From JAYRWN01 sp041917975 (GTDB lineage: Bacteria; Bacteroidota; Bacteroidia; Chitinophagales; Saprospiraceae), in contig JAYRWN010000232.1 in assembly GCA_041917975.1 (NCBI GenBank), positions 1 through 24,311 on the forward strand: 24,311 nt of DNA, in the 5' to 3' direction. Below, one piece after another: positions 9,601-17,377 of this stretch. Made by a program: the position numbers and the translations under genes. Numbering within the stretch: the first letter of the stretch is position 1; the number at the start of each line of letters is the position of its first letter. Below the pieces are notes generated by a model, which was not told the DNA's origin, searched no databases, and saw only the letters and a program-made list of their open reading frames with translations.

Positions 9601-10719
9601 AGCGGTTTGTTGGGAAATAGATTGGTGGGGATGCCGGTGGTTGTATTTTTCCCAGGCTGTTTCATAGAGTATATTGGCATGAATCTCAATAACTTTATGC
9701 AGAGCAGGTTGGTCGAAATATTTGCGTTTATTAGCAGGTAAGGCGTCAAACCACGGTTTAAACCGTTCCAGGTCTTGTTCAGGCAATTCTTCCGCCGGCA
9801 TGCCTCCTACCATGGCGTAATGCAGAAGATCCATTTCTTCATCACCATAACTCGCAGCTAACCAGATTTGGCTTAGGGCGTGTTGTAAAATAGGCAGCTG
9901 ATCAATGCCATCCGCCAGGTCATAAACCAGGCGTTCAATGAGGCGCTGTGAGATGCGGTTTCCGCTTAGGATAGCCGGTTCTTCGATGACTTGTTTTAAA
10001 TCTTTCCGTTTTAGTCGGGGCACAAAGAACTGAGAGAAACCGATGTACTCCGGTAACCCGCGAAATGCCGAACATTGACCGATGTAGTCGGAGCGCATGG
10101 TGCATAATACATACACCGGCAATTGTTTTTTTAAGGCGATACGCGCGGTTTCCAGAATCAGATTAACTACAATCTGTGAATCCTGAGAAGGAACATCCTG
10201 CTGAAAATTTTCCGGGTTGGTAAAAAACTCTTCAAATTGATCGACCAGTATGATGAGATTAGCACCTTTTCTTTGTTTTTTTCTTTGTTCCTCAATAGTT
10301 AACTGCTGCCATTGTGGTTCCTGCTCATCCGTATAATAATCTGAATTAAGATATAAATCCAGTAAGGCCGTATAGCCCCGGCGAAGTTCCACCTCCGCCG
10401 TAGAGGTATTAATATCAAATTTTTCAGCTAAGGCCTTGGCCAAATTATGAACCGGACTGCGTTCAGGTCTGAAATCCGCAATGATCCAATTAGAATATTT
10501 GGCTTTAAAAAAGCCAGCCCGGGCGTTGGGAATTAATCCGGCATAGATTAATGATGATTTGCCTTCACCGGAAGCTCCGGTCACCATCAGGAACTTGTTT
10601 TGTTCCAGCAAGGCGGTGATCTGGTCTATTTGGGCATCGCGGCCTTTAAAATAGAGGCTCTCTTCCTCCGTGAAGGACCGGAGTCCGCTGTAAGGACATA
10701 TGTTGGAAGAGGTCATCAT
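6667..10719 (-). CDS. nSTAND1-type NTPase with C-terminal helical region (paralogue B)
   Basis: 1350 residues. The N-terminus has the nSTAND1 entry motif CPYSGLRSFTEEESLYFKGR (8-27). Walker A is GASGEGKSS (48-56) and Walker B LIILVDQFEEFF with Asp160. A sensor-like TMRSDYIGQ lies at 207-215 and the winged-helix motif DITHESLIRNW at 451-461. One membrane helix (about 568-587, ARIALVAGIVIMSILSAYFW) follows, then about 760 residues of helical, TPR-like sequence. Lys/Arg enrichment on the N-terminal side suggests the NTPase is cytoplasmic and the C-terminus extracytoplasmic. STAND proteins are ATP-dependent oligomerising switches, many in antiphage or regulated-death systems. Its start is 4 nt after the stop of the upstream paralogue. 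The NTPase call is firm; ligand and output are unknown. Confidence 0.9.
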   Translation of the reverse strand: MMTSSNICPYSGLRSFTEEESLYFKGRDAQIDQITALLEQNKFLMVTGASGEGKSSLIYAGLIPNARAGFFKAKYSNWIIADFRPERSPVHNLAKALAEKFDINTSTAEVELRRGYTALLDLYLNSDYYTDEQEPQWQQLTIEEQRKKQRKGANLIILVDQFEEFFTNPENFQQDVPSQDSQIVVNLILETARIALKKQLPVYVLCTMRSDYIGQCSAFRGLPEYIGFSQFFVPRLKRKDLKQVIEEPAILSGNRISQRLIERLVYDLADGIDQLPILQHALSQIWLAASYGDEEMDLLHYAMVGGMPAEELPEQDLERFKPWFDALPANKRKYFDQPALHKVIEIHANILYETAWEKYNHRHPHQSISQQTAKKIIAITFSGLTKIDQGRAVRNRMTLDEITAIINTPGCTREVVDEIISVYREEGNSFIRPFIAPDQTYLPLPGETVLDITHESLIRNWNKLNHWASKEFEFYTTYQDLKKQLDRWKAHTYHDGYLLPIGTLTYFEKWYADCKPNNAWIKRYNEIKKDPQEAEKIAADDLDHIQKFLKQSAHKLWITKTFMKYGPARIALVAGIVIMSILSAYFWNDARLKQNHQVISKVRTEAKNLLGSQEVDNNAKSTFLLVNERYTPGTLFNYLDELAPKPALPLSIEVYKRMLAYNKNDTSLLKYQLVRRIRERIDEMSRLTTDRDFLLIEINKFTTLLTYDVYYNPSDSIKQLLSHTCNITYDLAKHFFQDHKLHKTNIAFELNYGIQQWLTFSQVSSRQVRELLISFSPFEQLTGERTFNVYYPLGNYEINGRVSNNYNGGYHTLASLYAATGEVDRVIQAFEKIKASGQNEYFIGSLFNNYTLILGILYQYGYQQNVPKLLTWLSTNYPTDVPATVYRNAVIRSGYISQFFKVNLYPAILRANRGYFFPNLTFSSRKVFRQLADDYEKIIAAQNNLSERHYLLAMNKKRRAMFEYKYHYDRNVMVGLPLETLLAEALHHFQQVSPAYLDSTVSITLPYYGDGTRTRSFKRRHIFLYPDYMEGWFSRTYHSDLFFNYLYQRKLFNQFYQTPEDFDFLHIWVAKANEQPPFFLDNTFARNYPLADSTLHHILEVTNEHPSGHSFDDNLVSLILANRLLAQNNVESGIKLARKFIENDFASSRDKYEYLEKTFFLNELRKLTSQLAQHGENSAAITLAEKFELNHEKAFAYLDMSEKLFGSQINPGAFEYLDSALSKAEHINFSIYNEGLNTNLDIRFKLILVLSRIGGRHLNALAEDYASEFIEPAIYDGTISRMMGVAGEGNFFRAYKAMPTTLTETQELIGRTILLWQACLKEELKNNRPHDQAMDNFFNHEFNYIFYVPI

Positions 10720-10723
10720 CTAC

Positions 10724-13700
10724 TTATTCATTGATGTATTGCAAGTAACGCCGGGAAGTAAATAATTGATTTTCATTGAATATTTTCCATTCCGGCTTGT
10801 TTTCTAATGTACTCTGGTGTTGATTATAACCCTGCAGGATTTTATAGAGAAAATAACCACGGTCGGAACTGCTGACGGTCTGGGGGATATGTTGAGAAGC
10901 TGCGTACAACCGTCCGATGTGAGCTTCCGCCTGCGCAAATCGGAACATGGCATCAAATTTTACATTTGAATTTTTGATGATTTGATAGGCTTTATTTTTG
11001 TTATTTACCGGGTCCTGATACATTAAAGCGATAGCCACACCCAAGCGGTTGGGCTGAAAGCTTGATGGATTTTCAATCCGTTTCATTTCCGCCTGAGCAG
11101 AATCCAGTAATGTGGAGGCCAATGACGGATCGTTCTGGTCTGACTGGCTGAGCGTCAAGCTGGCGTGGGCATAAAGGGAGGACCGGTTCACCTGTTTTTT
11201 AAAGGCATTGACCAACCGGTTGATTTGTTCAAATTCGCCGCAAGTGGTCAAATGGGCCATGTTCAAAGCGATGATTTCCAGACTGTAGGTGTTGAGAAAA
11301 TTAAGCCCTTTGTAACGGAAGGCATTTAAGATATTCTGGGGGTCAACTTTACGGATGGTTTGGAGGGCCAATGCGGTGTCCTTCTGCTCAAAAGCTGCTA
11401 AGGCCAGATGGAGGTATACTAAATTCAGGTCGGAGGTTTTATGGAAATTATGTTCTTCGAGGGCTAGGGCGAGTTGTGTTAGCGTGTTGAAGGGGATGGA
11501 GTTGCGGTAAAAATATTCCCGCGTGCACATCATACCGTTATAATTAACAAACCAATCTTCGAAAAATTTCAGGTCCGGTTGACCAGCATATAATGTGGGA
11601 AAAAATCCATTTTTCAGGAGAAACTGGATCCAAGCCGGATGCACGTACGTGTAATTCCAGGATCTTGGCTCATTAGGGTGGAAGGTTACTTTATAGTCTG
11701 GGTAAAGAAATAAATATTTCCGGGGGAAAGTTAGTTTATCAGCCGAAGAGGTGCCAGTCACCGAGATAGGATGGTCTAAATATGGTCCGGAGGATATTTT
11801 TTGGTAGTGGTCAAAAGCGGCCTGAAACAGAGTGTCCAGGGCCTGGTCCGATTTTCCTCGGATCTCTAAACGGAAATTGCGCAGAATGCCTTCATTTTTA
11901 TAGGCCAGGGCCAAATTAAAGTACTGATCGTCACCGGCGGTATTATTCAAGATGATTTTATGCTGTAGTTGAAAAAGCGCATCGACCAGATCTTCGGTAG
12001 GAAATTTAATATTCAGATTAGCATAGGTTTCTCCGGTGATGGAATAAAACATAAAATTATCCATGGCGGCGTAATCGATATACATCCGTCCGATAGCACG
12101 CTGGATAAATTCAACCGGTGAAATACCACTTTTCTGACAATAGCCCAAAATAAAATCATCGATCTTGGAGGTTTGCCGATAGGTCACATACACGGCCAGG
12201 ATGTTGGTGGCGTTGTCGTAAAAGTCGTTATAGTTATTTTCAAAATAAGTATTATTAAAAGCCAATAAAGTATCCAGACACTGCATGACCCGTTCATTTT
12301 GGCCTTGGGCTGCATATAGGTAAGCCAGTTCCTGATATAATCCGTTGTGCTGCAGGCTATAGCCAATGGGCCCGCGGATTAACAGTTTATTCTGCTGGTA
12401 ATTACCCTTAACCCAGGCGGTGGGCTGGCCATCCCAGGGGGACAAGAGATTAAGCAGCGTTTGGATTTCTTCGGCACTAACAGCCTGATAATTAAGCCCA
12501 TGTTCCAGCGCCAGATTTAAGCCCTGGATGTCTTGAAAATCGCGGGGTTGTTTGGTAATAATTTCGATAGCCCATAACGCGGAGAGGCGGGCATTGCGCA
12601 ACAATAGATTTTTAAGTTGATCATCGTGATTATTCCCATAAGCTAACAAAATTGCAGTCCGGTAGCCACTCATCAATCTTAGAGCCGCGGAGAGTTCAAC
12701 TGGATTATTCAGAGGTAATTCCAGCTGATGCAATAAACTATCCGCAGTAGTCAGACTTTCCAGGATTTCTTTTTTTGGCTCATAGCGGCCTTGAAACCCT
12801 AAAAAAAGAGCTAAACTGGTATTAATATTTATTTTTTGTTTTACATCGGTAATAGCGTTGGTAGTTTGTGCAATGGTCGTGTGGCCTAATTGGAGCAGTT
12901 CAGCGATGACTGGGATATTATATTCCACACTAAGTTTATCATTATTGGCTAATTCTATGCTGACTTTGGACAAACCAGAAAGGATGGCGGCATTGCGCTG
13001 ACCAAGTAGATTAATGATTAATATTATTCCTGCTAATAGAAGGGCCAGCAGGCCGGTAAAAGCGGCAATGCGTTTACCCCCTACGCGCATGATAAATCGT
13101 GTTATGCGGTGTTTGCCGGCGCTTTGATGCAGCAATTCTTTGCTGTTTTGCAGAATGGTCTGGGCATCCGCCAATTTTTTTTCCAGTCCGGTGTCTCCTG
13201 ACAAGTACCGGGCTATCCACCAGGCGTTGGGTTTAACGTTATTAAACCACTCTTCAAAATAAGTCAGTGCCCCGATGGGCAACAGGAAACCGGCTGATTT
13301 GCTACTGTCCACCCATCGGCCCAGTTGTTGTTCGAAATCCTGTGATACACTAAAACTATCAAATTCTTGTTTGGCCCAGGATTTTAATAAATCCCAGTTC
13401 CGGATCAGACTTTCATGGGTGATATCCAAAACATCATGGGAAGCCAGTTTCGTGGTGCCTGTTTCTTCACTGATAAAAGGCCGGATAAAGGTATTTCCTG
13501 GCTCCCGGTAGATACTTAAGACTGTTCCAGTATCCTCCAGGGTTACGTTGGGCAAATCAATAATATGATGAATTTCATCTAAGGTCATGCGGTTGCGTAC
13601 GGCCCGGCCCTGATCTATTTTGGTCAGGCAGGTAAATACTGTTTTAACAATAATTTTAGCTTGCTCCTCACTGATGGACTGGCCGGTTTTGGACTGGAAA

Positions 13701-14776
13701 TAAGTCGTTGCCGATTCGTACAGCTTATTGGCATGGGTGTCTAAAACATTCTGCAGGTTGGGGTTTGCATAATAGGCCTGGATTTTAGGTTCCAGTTGGG
13801 CAAACCATCGGCTGAAATGTGCACTCTGTTCATCCGGTAATTCACTGACGGGCATACCGCCCACCATAGCATAATGGAGTAAATCCATTTCTTCCCGTCC
13901 TTCATCAGCCGCATGCCATATTTGGTTTAAGGCATGCTGGAGAATAGGCAATTGGTCAACACCTTCCGCTATGTCATGAATTAATCTTTCAGTAAGTCTC
14001 CGGGTGATGCGGTTGCCACTTAACCAGGCCGGTTCTTCGATGACTTGCTGGAGTTGTGACCGGTTAAGGCGGGGTACAAAAAATTGAGAGAAACCGATGT
14101 ATTCCGGAAGAGAACGAAAGGCCGCACACTGTCCAATAAAATCGGATCGCATCGTAAAAACGACATAAATAGGTAAATCTTCATCCAGGGCAATGCGGGC
14201 GGTCTCCAAAAGCAGGTTCAACACGAGATTTGCATCCGGGCTGGGTACACCTTGCTTATAATTTTCCGGATTGGTAAAAAATTCTTCAAACTGATCGACG
14301 ATTATGATCAGGTTAGCCGTTTGCCTTTTTAGAAATGCCCGTTGCTTTTCATCACCACCCTGGTAAGCTTTGACTTCAGGATCCAAAAAACAATCTGAGT
14401 TTTTATACAGATCCACCAGCGCTGAAAAACCATGCCTTAATTCAGATTCTACTGTATCCTGGTTGGTTATATTCAGCTGTTGGGCCAGAATTTTACATAA
14501 ATTAGAGAATGGTGTTCTTTCTGGCCGGAAATCAGCCACCCGCCAGGAGGTATATTTGGCTTTGATAAACCCCGATCTGGCATTGGGGATAATGCCGGCA
14601 TAGATCAGGGAGGACTTGCCATCCCCGGATGCTCCTGTAAGCATCAGGAATTTATTTTTTTGCAGCTGCTGACTGGCTTGCTCGATGTCTTCTTCCCGCC
14701 CTTTAAAATACAGGGATTCTTCCTCCGTAAAGGAGCGCAAACCGGTATAGGGACAAATGTGGTAAGAAGCGAACAT
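10724..14776 (-). CDS. nSTAND1-type NTPase with C-terminal helical region (paralogue A)
   Basis: 1350 residues, the same length as its downstream neighbour. Motifs sit at the same positions: CPYTGLRSFTEEESLYFKGR (8-27), Walker A GASGDGKSS (48-56), Walker B LIIIVDQFEEFF (Asp161), TMRSDFIGQ (208-216) and DITHESLIRNW (451-461). A membrane helix lies at about 572-592. 43 of the first 60 residues are identical to paralogue B. After the helix, similarity falls to short collinear islands such as FLYPDY near residue 1022 in both. This indicates an old tandem duplication with a constrained switch module and a fast-diverging C-terminal part. Only 2 nt separate its ATG from the stop of the cyclase-TIR gene, so it is co-transcribed. 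Confidence 0.9.
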   Translation of the reverse strand: MFASYHICPYTGLRSFTEEESLYFKGREEDIEQASQQLQKNKFLMLTGASGDGKSSLIYAGIIPNARSGFIKAKYTSWRVADFRPERTPFSNLCKILAQQLNITNQDTVESELRHGFSALVDLYKNSDCFLDPEVKAYQGGDEKQRAFLKRQTANLIIIVDQFEEFFTNPENYKQGVPSPDANLVLNLLLETARIALDEDLPIYVVFTMRSDFIGQCAAFRSLPEYIGFSQFFVPRLNRSQLQQVIEEPAWLSGNRITRRLTERLIHDIAEGVDQLPILQHALNQIWHAADEGREEMDLLHYAMVGGMPVSELPDEQSAHFSRWFAQLEPKIQAYYANPNLQNVLDTHANKLYESATTYFQSKTGQSISEEQAKIIVKTVFTCLTKIDQGRAVRNRMTLDEIHHIIDLPNVTLEDTGTVLSIYREPGNTFIRPFISEETGTTKLASHDVLDITHESLIRNWDLLKSWAKQEFDSFSVSQDFEQQLGRWVDSSKSAGFLLPIGALTYFEEWFNNVKPNAWWIARYLSGDTGLEKKLADAQTILQNSKELLHQSAGKHRITRFIMRVGGKRIAAFTGLLALLLAGIILIINLLGQRNAAILSGLSKVSIELANNDKLSVEYNIPVIAELLQLGHTTIAQTTNAITDVKQKININTSLALFLGFQGRYEPKKEILESLTTADSLLHQLELPLNNPVELSAALRLMSGYRTAILLAYGNNHDDQLKNLLLRNARLSALWAIEIITKQPRDFQDIQGLNLALEHGLNYQAVSAEEIQTLLNLLSPWDGQPTAWVKGNYQQNKLLIRGPIGYSLQHNGLYQELAYLYAAQGQNERVMQCLDTLLAFNNTYFENNYNDFYDNATNILAVYVTYRQTSKIDDFILGYCQKSGISPVEFIQRAIGRMYIDYAAMDNFMFYSITGETYANLNIKFPTEDLVDALFQLQHKIILNNTAGDDQYFNLALAYKNEGILRNFRLEIRGKSDQALDTLFQAAFDHYQKISSGPYLDHPISVTGTSSADKLTFPRKYLFLYPDYKVTFHPNEPRSWNYTYVHPAWIQFLLKNGFFPTLYAGQPDLKFFEDWFVNYNGMMCTREYFYRNSIPFNTLTQLALALEEHNFHKTSDLNLVYLHLALAAFEQKDTALALQTIRKVDPQNILNAFRYKGLNFLNTYSLEIIALNMAHLTTCGEFEQINRLVNAFKKQVNRSSLYAHASLTLSQSDQNDPSLASTLLDSAQAEMKRIENPSSFQPNRLGVAIALMYQDPVNNKNKAYQIIKNSNVKFDAMFRFAQAEAHIGRLYAASQHIPQTVSSSDRGYFLYKILQGYNQHQSTLENKPEWKIFNENQLFTSRRYLQYINE

Positions 14777-14778
14777 CG

Positions 14779-15495
14779 TTATTTTAATTCGACTACGGTG
14801 GAGTAAACTTTTTTTACTTCTTTAGGAACCTCTTCCTTTGGGACGATGTTCGATACCACCTTGGGCGCTTTAAACATACGAGCCAGATTGGTCGGAGGAT
14901 CATTTTCACCAACTAGAAATAATGGTGTTGGTGAAGAAGCCCCGCCAACTTCCTTCCAGATTTGTTTTATGAACGGCAAAGCCCAGTCGGCTGCATATTT
15001 AAAGTAAACTACAGCCAGTTTGCTTTTTGGAATTTGTTGGGAGGATATTTCACGGTATTGATCCGCACTATCCGGCATGATGTTCATGATTTCTACCGGG
15101 TACTCCAGACTTAATTTATCCGTAACGATTTTCGCATCTTGTTCATCCTGTTGATTGAAGATAAAGAAGATATCAGTATCTTTAGCATCAAACACTTCGG
15201 ATTCATTTTTCATCATCACAATGCGCATGTCATCCACCAATTGCATGGCGCCAGCGCTGTTGGAAAACATCATGTTGCGCGTGATGTTGTTGCGGATGTA
15301 TTTGATAAACTCCTGCTGGGCCGGTTTAATGACTGGATTAGCTTGAGGATACATCCACACAAACGTGTGAAAGTTATGATCCTCCAGTAGTTTTTGCCTG
15401 GCTTCGTTGAATTGGTATTGGGGAAAGGAGATATCTTCTTCTAATTCAAACTCCGGCCAAATTCTCCGCTTAACATGTGGAGAGAGCAGACACAC
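14779..15495 (-). CDS. C-terminal TIR-like portion of the cyclase-TIR gene, in the -1 frame
   Basis: This frame continues the upstream cyclase-TIR protein. The upstream frame ends in LHMLSGEFGRSLN, typical of the middle of a TIR-like domain, and this frame supplies the missing continuation EEDISFPQYQFNEARQKL and FHTFVWMYPQ. It then adds another Rossmann-like TIR-type unit (DTDIFFIFNQQDEQDAKIVTDKL, then KLAVVYFKYAADWALPFI). The apparent start is a GTG at 15495 lying inside coding sequence of the other frame, and the first ~18 residues look non-native, so independent initiation is doubtful. The span 14779-16904 is 2126 nt, one short of a multiple of three, fitting a single-base deletion or -1 shift. 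Its stop lies 2 nt before nSTAND paralogue A. Confidence 0.7.
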   Translation of the reverse strand: MCLLSPHVKRRIWPEFELEEDISFPQYQFNEARQKLLEDHNFHTFVWMYPQANPVIKPAQQEFIKYIRNNITRNMMFSNSAGAMQLVDDMRIVMMKNESEVFDAKDTDIFFIFNQQDEQDAKIVTDKLSLEYPVEIMNIMPDSADQYREISSQQIPKSKLAVVYFKYAADWALPFIKQIWKEVGGASSPTPLFLVGENDPPTNLARMFKAPKVVSNIVPKEEVPKEVKKVYSTVVELK

Positions 15496-16904
15496 CTGTC
15501 CAGATTTTCCTTTACTTTGGATTTAAAGGATGCATCATCAGCAGGACAATCTGCGGTGGGTAATACATTGAAGCCGGCTTTCTGCAGGATGATGGCCATT
15601 TCTTCCCTTTGTTCTTTTAGGTCTGCGGAAGTCCAGGCTAAATATACATTAGGCGCCTGGCGATTAATGACATGGACCTGCACTGATGGTGGCAGGGAAG
15701 TAATAAAGTTATTCACAGCTGCCGGTGGTGGAGTAACCGTGAATTCCCTGTCGGGAGCCCCGGAATATTTTGCGGCATGTTTGATGCCCTGAATGACTTC
15801 TTTGATCAGGTTAGCTAATTTATTGATTTGATTGCGATAGAGAACCCCGGTTTTGCCCATAGCAAGTTCGTCATCAGCCGGTCTTAGCGGGCGGTTAACT
15901 CCCGCTTCACGGTAAATAAAATCTACCGAGCGCAAATCGCCGAGCAACTCCTTTTCCAGCAAGCGAACATCGTCAATATCAATGTCATGGATTTTTACCG
16001 GTAAAATTCTGGAAGTCGCTTGACCATTCGGTGCCATGACCTGTGGTCCAATTTTATCTTCAATGATCTCCGATTTGAATGTTAAAAACTCCTCTTGCCA
16101 GGCGTAAGACTGCGGATCACAATACGTCTGAGATATAACCGGAATCAGTATCAAAGACCGGATATCCTTCTGACCGGTAGCGGTATTATGCTCATGACCA
16201 GGCTGTGGACCCCGGTCAAAATGCACCGTCAGTTTATCTTTGAGGGTAGCGTTTAGTTCTTGTTTGAGCTTGGAGACAAATTCATTGACCCAACCGTCGT
16301 ATTTATTGTCATTGAGGTTAAAACTGACGTAGACATCATGTTTGTATCCTGGCAAAATACTGCCTTCCGTATCTTCTGTTTTCTTTTCCAGCTGAGCTTC
16401 CGGTCCTTCGTTTAGACTGACTTGATAAATATTGATAGGCTCGCGTACATTTTTGAGATACTCTTGCTTGATATACCTGGAGATAATACCTTTTTTATTA
16501 AGCACATTATGATGGACAGATTCCGAAACATAAATACAATCTGCCGGTGTAATGGTTTGAATCCTGGCTGCAATGTTGACAACATCACCAAATACATCAT
16601 CGCCATCGAAAATAACCTCCCCGTGGTGAATACCGATGCGCAGTTGGAATTCATTATTTAGCTGAATTAAAGCCTGAATTTTGAGGGCGGCTGAAATGGC
16701 ATCGGTTACTGTGTTGAAAGTCACCAGGTTACCATCGCCCAGTTCCTTAATCAACCGGCCATGATACTCTTCGATCACCGGATGATGAATATCCCGGTTT
16801 TTCTGCAAAAGTGCAAAAGCCTTGTGCTCATCGTTACCCATTAAGGCGGTATAGCCTACAATGTCAGTAAACATAATGGCAGCTAATTGGCGTTGTTGGG
16901 ACAT
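15441..16904 (-). CDS. class III adenylate cyclase-TIR fusion, N-terminal portion (frameshifted)
   Basis: 487 residues in this frame. Residues 1-165 form a class III cyclase domain: metal-binding Asp14 (MFTDIVGYT) and Asp57 (KELGDGNLVTF), adenine-selecting Lys53 and Asp103 (DVFGDVVN), and transition-state Asn110 and Arg114 (VNIAARI). All are intact, so ATP to cAMP conversion is predicted. Residues ~188-330 form a TIR domain (KHDVYVSFNLND; PVISQTYCDPQSYAWQEEF, with Glu271/272 candidates for the NADase Glu). A second TIR-like unit begins at ~417 (PNVYLAWTSADLKEQREEM) and is cut by the stop at 15441. No signal peptide or membrane helix is seen, so it is cytoplasmic. First gene of the operon with the two nSTAND proteins and the membrane protein. 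Confidence 0.88.
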   Translation of the reverse strand: MSQQRQLAAIMFTDIVGYTALMGNDEHKAFALLQKNRDIHHPVIEEYHGRLIKELGDGNLVTFNTVTDAISAALKIQALIQLNNEFQLRIGIHHGEVIFDGDDVFGDVVNIAARIQTITPADCIYVSESVHHNVLNKKGIISRYIKQEYLKNVREPINIYQVSLNEGPEAQLEKKTEDTEGSILPGYKHDVYVSFNLNDNKYDGWVNEFVSKLKQELNATLKDKLTVHFDRGPQPGHEHNTATGQKDIRSLILIPVISQTYCDPQSYAWQEEFLTFKSEIIEDKIGPQVMAPNGQATSRILPVKIHDIDIDDVRLLEKELLGDLRSVDFIYREAGVNRPLRPADDELAMGKTGVLYRNQINKLANLIKEVIQGIKHAAKYSGAPDREFTVTPPPAAVNNFITSLPPSVQVHVINRQAPNVYLAWTSADLKEQREEMAIILQKAGFNVLPTADCPADDASFKSKVKENLDRCVCSLHMLSGEFGRSLN

Positions 16905-16968
16905 ACTTGATACGGTTTAGCTATGGTTTTAGGTGATTGGCAAAATAGCTCCTTTTTCCATATGATAG

Positions 16969-17001
16969 ACTAAACAATTATTTTACCAATAATCGTTTAG
17001 T
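16969..17001. promoter_or_regulatory. 33-bp hyphenated palindrome, candidate operator of the cyclase-TIR operon
   Basis: Arms ACTAAACAATTATT and AATAATCGTTTAGT surround a 5-nt TTACC centre. They pair over 14 bp with one mismatch (A versus G at the seventh arm position from the 5' side). The centre lies about 81 nt upstream of the cyclase-TIR ATG and upstream of a -7-like TATTTTG. Length, symmetry and location fit a dimeric regulator site. There is no T-run for a minus-strand terminator. A role is inferred; no candidate regulator gene lies beside it. Confidence 0.45.
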
Positions 17002-17150
17002 TAGATAATTCCAGATGAAATATGGTCTTTTGGTTAAATAATAAACTATCCTCCTGTCATTACTCAAAAATAACATTATTCTTCATATAATATCTGGTTT
17101 GCATACATTTTTAAATATGCCTTTTCGCATGGACCCTATTAAATAAGTGT

Positions 17151-17187
17151 GGCCGATGCCAAGTTTTATCATTGGCATGGCCTTTTT
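17151..17187 (+). terminator. intrinsic-terminator-like hairpin on the plus strand, no gene before it
   Basis: GGCCGATGCCAA pairs with TTGGCATGGCC, an 11-bp stem with one bulged G and a 9-nt loop, followed by TTTTT (17183-17187). This is the strongest hairpin in the gap. The T-run is on the plus strand, yet flanking genes on both sides are on the minus strand, so it ends no visible coding transcript. It may end a short non-coding RNA or antisense transcript, or block read-through. Confidence 0.5.
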
Positions 17188-17335
17188 GGAGGCTTTGATT
17201 AATAATTGTTTTCTGTGGATTTGGGCTAATAATTGAAAGTTTAATTTGAGATCAATTACCAATTCCCAAACGAATTATTTTGATTCTGATCTCCGTAACA
17301 TTATGACCACCATAGTCATTATAAAAATAACAACC

Positions 17336-17360
17336 GGCTAATGGCTAATAGCCAGTAGCC
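17336..17360 (-). terminator. intrinsic terminator of the EEP gene
   Basis: On the minus strand GGCTACTGGCT pairs with AGCCATTAGCC around a 3-nt ATT loop (10 of 11 pairs). A T-rich stretch (GGTTGTTATTTTTAT) follows. It begins 18 nt after the EEP stop codon and separates that gene from the cyclase-TIR operon, which therefore should use its own promoter. Confidence 0.6.
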
Positions 17361-17377
17361 AAGACCCCTGACCTCAC

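Larger units (their letters stand above)
16905..17377. other. 473-nt non-coding gap upstream of the cyclase-TIR operon
   Basis: No credible gene on either strand. The gap holds three inverted repeats listed separately: a 33-bp palindrome at 16969-17001, a terminator-like hairpin at 17151-17187 pointing rightward, and a leftward terminator at 17336-17360 for the EEP gene. On the minus strand TATTTTG (16947-16941) resembles a Bacteroidota -7 element (TAnnTTTG) one base short, about 37 nt before the cyclase start. No clear -33 TTTG was found at normal spacing. Confidence 0.6.

Noticed and set aside
15441..15495. Programmed -1 frameshift in the cyclase-TIR gene
   Set aside because: No X XXY YYZ heptamer or A/T run in the overlap and no obvious downstream stem; an indel is more likely.
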